64,000 nt of DNA, from the NCBI GenBank assembly GCA_023415495.1, contig JAEZKK010000011.1, positions 62,001-126,000 on the forward strand. Direction: 5' to 3'. The notes below the pieces were generated by a model. It did no database searches, had not been told where the DNA came from, and saw only the letters and a program-made list of their open reading frames with translations. Source of the DNA: Bacteroidota bacterium (GTDB taxonomy: Bacteria; Bacteroidota; Bacteroidia; Bacteroidales; P3). How positions within the stretch are numbered: the first letter of the stretch is position 1; each line of letters begins with the position of its first letter. Positions 60,569-64,000 of this stretch are shown in pieces. A program made the position numbers and the translations under genes.

Positions 60569-60647
60569 ATAAAAATCTCGTAGAATCAATCAAAAATCAC
60601 TGATTTTTTTTCTTTTTTTCTACTCAATTTTATTTAAACTATTTGTT

Positions 60648-62618
60648 TTACTCGATTACTATATCGAAAATACGTCCTTCTATATCATTTTTAGGGAAGG
60701 GAATTAGGTTTTGGTCGTAGATTATTGGTGGCCAATACTCTGTATAATGGTATTCTTGGGTTATTACCGATACCATTTGATTATTAGGAATTGAAGTAAC
60801 CTTATCGTTCATATATCCTACTATTCTCATATTCTTTTCATCCTTTCCCAATCGCCAAATTATCTCATTAGGCTTCCATTCTATCTCGAAATAATAGAAA
60901 TCCTCTTGAAAAATCTTGTTTTGGATAGGGGTGCGTATGGTTATTGCTCTATATGCTTCGCTCCAGCGATGTAGGGTGAAGAGATTATCTAAGTATTTCA
61001 ATGTTTGCAAGCCTTGAGGATGGAATTTCTTAGGATTAGGGCAGGCAAGGTCCCAATTGGTACATGCTAATATACATTCATCCTTGGAAAATGGGTTATA
61101 GTTCTTGTCAATTTTTGTTTCCTCTGGCCAATATTTTGAGGTCTTGATTATTTCTATATCTATCTCAGAATAATTGGCTCTTTCAGTCCTGCCAGCATCC
61201 TCTCCAACTTCAAGCCCTGGCTTTACATAACCCTTATCCTTACAAATCCTTCTCTCATTCCAAGGACTATCGCTTTGATATATAAGCCAAAAAGCATTAG
61301 TCAGCCCCGACCAAACTCCATAAGGATTTAGCTGAGCAGGGAATTTAATCTTACCACGGAATTTCCCATAAGTAAATCCAACCCTTGTGATTACCCCAAC
61401 GCTTTCCTTCTTTGGGTTAGTATTATTCTCCCCATTCCCAGGATTAATCAAACTAATATAATCCCTATTATCGCTAACCTTAACAGTTTTCCCAGGGTAG
61501 TCAGTTACAAAAGGGAAGGAATAAATCCTTGAGAGGGAATCGGAGTATTTAATTGAGTTTTTCTTGTAATCTTCCTGAGTATAAGAATAATTATCTTCCA
61601 CAAGGGGAATATTTTTCATAGAATAGCTTTTGCTAATTGTATGGAAAAACTGCTCGTATAGGGCATTATTATAAAGAGAGTCGGAATTGCCAACCCAACC
61701 GTTATTCTTATGGATTCTAAAATTATTATCAGGATATTTTAATATATCCACATAAACTCCCTTTTGAGGATTAAGATGAGCTCTTAGCTTTAACTTCTTT
61801 GGAGAGATAATATAGTTTACTCCTTTAAGATTCTTACCCTTACCATATTTAAAATAAGAATAAGGATTGGTAAATCCACTAATAGAATCGCTTAAAGAAA
61901 TATTTCTAACCTCCTTTGGAATAGAATTTAAAGCTTCTTTCTCCACCACAACCAACATAAAACTATATTCTCCAGCTCTAGGATTTCTCTTCCAGCGGTT
62001 ATTTTCTTCCTGAGATTGTGATGGGTTTTTCAATATCCAAGCCATATCTAAATAGAGTTGCTTTTCAACACTAATATTATTCTTAATGGCTTTCTCCTTA
62101 ATGGCTTTATACCAGTTTTCATCCCTTCTTATCATCTCCATCCCGTTTATTATATCCTTTTGCGTAACTTGGGTAGGAGTTTTTTGCCCGAAATACACTT
62201 TCTCGTTTCTTGGATTTCCAAGTATTCTAAAAGAATCCTTAATCATCCCATCCTGAGACATTGGCTTAAACTCAATATCTGTATCTTCCCAAGAACCATA
62301 GAAGTTTTCATTAGCTAAGGGATTATCCTCTTCAAATTTATACGATTCGTTTTGGTAGTAAATCTTATAGAAATACTCTTTGCCCTCTTGGACATTAACC
62401 CTTGCTGAAAAATGAAATAATCCGTCCTTGCTTTGATTAACACTTGGAATAATTATTCCAGAGTGAACAACGCCGTCAAGGTCAATATCCATTTCAATTA
62501 AGCTCTTATCTTTGCTTTGAATATTCTCAATAGGATTGAACTCAATAATTATATTATCCTTTTTAGAACACGAAATACAAAAAGGAAGGAAAAGAAGAAT
62601 TAGAATTAGCTTTTTCAT
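60648..62618 (-). CDS. GH16-like lipoprotein with N-terminal accessory domains
   Basis: About 656 residues from ATG 62618; a start at 62636 would overlap the upstream gene. Lipobox FCISC gives an outer lipoprotein. After a beta-rich N-terminal half comes a GH16-type fold from about residue 410: GFTYGKFRGKIKFPAQ, GLTNAFWLIY, then the catalytic motif EIDIE (E485, D487, E489) and YFEIEWKPNEIIWRLG. All three acidic residues of the ExDxE motif are present, so glycan cleavage or transglycosylation is possible; substrate unknown. The N-terminal 400 residues match nothing I recognise. One base from the M28 gene, so they form one transcript. Confidence 0.72.
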   Translation of the reverse strand: MKKLILILLFLPFCISCSKKDNIIIEFNPIENIQSKDKSLIEMDIDLDGVVHSGIIIPSVNQSKDGLFHFSARVNVQEGKEYFYKIYYQNESYKFEEDNPLANENFYGSWEDTDIEFKPMSQDGMIKDSFRILGNPRNEKVYFGQKTPTQVTQKDIINGMEMIRRDENWYKAIKEKAIKNNISVEKQLYLDMAWILKNPSQSQEENNRWKRNPRAGEYSFMLVVVEKEALNSIPKEVRNISLSDSISGFTNPYSYFKYGKGKNLKGVNYIISPKKLKLRAHLNPQKGVYVDILKYPDNNFRIHKNNGWVGNSDSLYNNALYEQFFHTISKSYSMKNIPLVEDNYSYTQEDYKKNSIKYSDSLSRIYSFPFVTDYPGKTVKVSDNRDYISLINPGNGENNTNPKKESVGVITRVGFTYGKFRGKIKFPAQLNPYGVWSGLTNAFWLIYQSDSPWNERRICKDKGYVKPGLEVGEDAGRTERANYSEIDIEIIKTSKYWPEETKIDKNYNPFSKDECILACTNWDLACPNPKKFHPQGLQTLKYLDNLFTLHRWSEAYRAITIRTPIQNKIFQEDFYYFEIEWKPNEIIWRLGKDEKNMRIVGYMNDKVTSIPNNQMVSVITQEYHYTEYWPPIIYDQNLIPFPKNDIEGRIFDIVIE

Positions 62619-62619
62619 A

Positions 62620-64000
62620 TTAAAATACATATCCAAGTTTTAGAAATTTATCAATAGGTCGTGTAGCCCCCATTGGGCTTTGAATTATATTATAGAAGCC
62701 ATATTTAGCCTGATAGCCTATTATATATCTTAGGACTCTAAACTCCAAACTATATTGAAGTCCAAAAGTATTTGGGTTTATAAATTTATTAATGTTTTCA
62801 TTGCCAAGATTATATTTACTTCCAATATTATAGGAGTAATAAACCCCAGCACCAAGACTTAATTCAAAGGAATTATTTAAAGTAGCATATCTTGAAATAA
62901 GACTAAGGGGCAAGGAAATAGAATGATAGTCTATACTTCCATTTACTCTGTTTGCTCTTTTAAACTCATATGCCAATTCGGGCTTGAGGACGAAGAAATT
63001 ATTTAGACTATAACGATAGAAAAGTCCAATAGCTCCACCATTAGAAGGTTTGGAGGTCATAGTCCCCTCTTTATAATAATGTTCGTTTGTCCCAAAGCCC
63101 AGATTAAATCCAAAATAACTGTTATTATCAGGTCCTTTTCTAAAATAATTCTTCTTCTCCTTTTTAGTTATCCTCTTGCTATTATCAATTTCTAATAATA
63201 GGTCGTAGATATTATCCTTAATTAGAGCGATGCCATAATAATCGATAAATTTTGCATTGTCCCAAGTCTTTCGATTATAATGTTTAATCCCTGTTGTAAA
63301 AAGGATAGATGGTATATCCTCTTTTTCGAATGATATATTGTCAAACTGATAATCATACCCTCCAAAACCTTCCCTATATTCTATTCTATTTCCTCCTATA
63401 TTTTCAATCTTATTAATATCAGGCTCTCTTAAATCATCAATACCATATATATATAGTAGGCTATCCTTATTCAAATGACCAACCATATCCAAATTTATAA
63501 CAAGGCGTATATTCTTCTTCTCAATAATATTACTAAGAGCATTATTAGCAAAATAAATTGAACCGTTCCTTCCTGTTTCGTTAGCATCAAATCCAATAAA
63601 GGCAATACTTCGACAAAGATTAGCTTTGTTTTCCTTTATTTTTCTTGCTAATTCTAACATAAGCCCAACCCCAGAAGCATTATCGTCTGCTCCATTATAA
63701 ACAATAGTATCATTTTCGGGAACTTCCAAACTATTATCAATTATCCTAACCTTCTTTAACCTTCCAGTGCTATCCCAATAATTATAAGTCATATCACCAT
63801 GAGTTTGATAGCCAATATGGTCATAATGTGCTGAAATAATTATCCACTCATTCTTTAATTGAGAATCACTTCCTGGGATTATTCCAATAATATTCTTATA
63901 CCTCGGGTTATTGAAAAGATATTGATTGTGGGTTTCAAGCCCAATTGATTGGAATTCTGATTTAATATATTCAAAAGCCATATTGGAGTATTTGCTTCCT
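62620..64000 (-). CDS. M28 peptidase fused to an outer-membrane beta-barrel (5' end outside window)
   Basis: Open to the right edge: upstream of the first Met the frame reads GSKYSN, the usual M28 lead-in, so the gene begins beyond base 64000. About 459 residues are visible. Metal-binding motifs of an M28 aminopeptidase: SAHYDHIGY, YNGADDNASGVGLMLELA, GFDANETGRNGS and NLDMVGH, followed by FTTGIKHYNR. From about residue 288 a second part has alternating strands (FGFNLGFGTNEHYY, AIGLFYRYSLNNFFVLKPELAYEF, LELSLGAGVYYSYNIG-like) and ends in LKLGYVF with a terminal Phe, as in porin-like barrels. The fusion suggests a peptidase held at the outer membrane. Confidence 0.8.
   Translation of the reverse strand, partial: GSKYSNMAFEYIKSEFQSIGLETHNQYLFNNPRYKNIIGIIPGSDSQLKNEWIIISAHYDHIGYQTHGDMTYNYWDSTGRLKKVRIIDNSLEVPENDTIVYNGADDNASGVGLMLELARKIKENKANLCRSIAFIGFDANETGRNGSIYFANNALSNIIEKKNIRLVINLDMVGHLNKDSLLYIYGIDDLREPDINKIENIGGNRIEYREGFGGYDYQFDNISFEKEDIPSILFTTGIKHYNRKTWDNAKFIDYYGIALIKDNIYDLLLEIDNSKRITKKEKKNYFRKGPDNNSYFGFNLGFGTNEHYYKEGTMTSKPSNGGAIGLFYRYSLNNFFVLKPELAYEFKRANRVNGSIDYHSISLPLSLISRYATLNNSFELSLGAGVYYSYNIGSKYNLGNENINKFINPNTFGLQYSLEFRVLRYIIGYQAKYGFYNIIQSPMGATRPIDKFLKLGYVF

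Larger units (their letters stand above)
60197..60647. other. 451-base intergenic region with array D and abutting promoter elements
   Basis: Contains 21-bp repeats (60347-60409), array D (60414-60498) and two -7 elements back to back (60553-60568). No gene is seen. A T-rich stretch at 60604-60622 precedes the stop of the GH16-like gene. Confidence 0.8.

Overview
The window comes from a strictly or facultatively anaerobic member of the Bacteroidetes, most likely Bacteroidales-like, with a low-GC, gene-dense chromosome. The signs are the TAnnTTTG -7 promoter elements, the Bacteroidetes HU-related protein, the OmpH-OmpH-BamA-UppS block, Na+-NQR instead of a proton complex I, a class I hybrid cluster protein, a CfxA/CblA-type class A beta-lactamase, and signal peptides that nearly all place Gln right after the predicted cleavage site, matched by a glutaminyl cyclase-like lipoprotein in the same window.

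Layout. 1-4.7 kb: the 3' part of ispG, a secreted nuclease and a YdiJ-type FAD/Fe-S dehydrogenase. 4.7-7.7 kb: a membrane nucleotide-sugar epimerase/dehydratase and an acyltransferase for surface polysaccharide. 7.7-8.2 kb: an HU-like protein. 8.8-14.5 kb: a type III restriction-modification operon (mod-dinD-res, minus strand). 14.8-15.6 kb: a SAM methyltransferase. 15.9-19.3 kb: three glycosyltransferases. 19.3-21.1 kb: a hybrid-free sensor histidine kinase. 21.2 kb: tRNA-Leu(UAG). 21.4-25.9 kb: outer-membrane biogenesis (ompH, ompH, bamA, uppS). 26.2-37.7 kb: a long plus-strand run (porin, Gate membrane protein, rbfA, LolC/E-like permease, cysS, glutaminyl cyclase, a Cys4 lipoprotein, lpxK, purine nucleoside phosphorylase, Nif3, zinc-ribbon coiled coil, dihydroorotase). 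38.1-44.3 kb: nqrABCDEF plus a thioesterase. 44.4-47.7 kb: a Crp/Fnr regulator divergent from a ferredoxin-hcp operon. 48.7-51.4 kb: an Rhs/toxin-immunity island with broken reading frames. 51.5-54.6 kb: acpP-fabF-rnc-lipA. 54.8-57.7 kb: purN and a divergent EF-G paralogue. 57.7-64 kb: class A beta-lactamase, pirin, a truncated Bro-N gene, a GH16-like lipoprotein and an M28 peptidase fused to an outer-membrane barrel (cut by the window edge).

The most unusual feature is not a gene. Most large intergenic gaps hold a short array of palindromes built on one rule: a 15-bp odd palindrome plus a 7-bp spacer (22-bp period), or a 16-bp even palindrome plus a 7-bp spacer (23-bp period), four or five times. 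The palindrome differs from locus to locus (arrays at 8.5, 26.0, 37.9, 47.9, 59.8 and 60.4 kb), yet two loci (47.9 and 59.8 kb) have the same flanking blocks around different palindromes, and two others (37.9 and 60.4 kb) carry the same palindrome in opposite orientation. Many are bordered by a second block of 21-bp direct repeats with a CAAGAA core, joined through TGAC. The 47.7-48.7 kb gap stacks six such blocks. The periods equal about two helical turns, so the palindromes would face the same side of the helix. I know of no name for this pattern; it is the best candidate here for an undescribed system. No CRISPR array, transposase, integrase or rRNA is visible.
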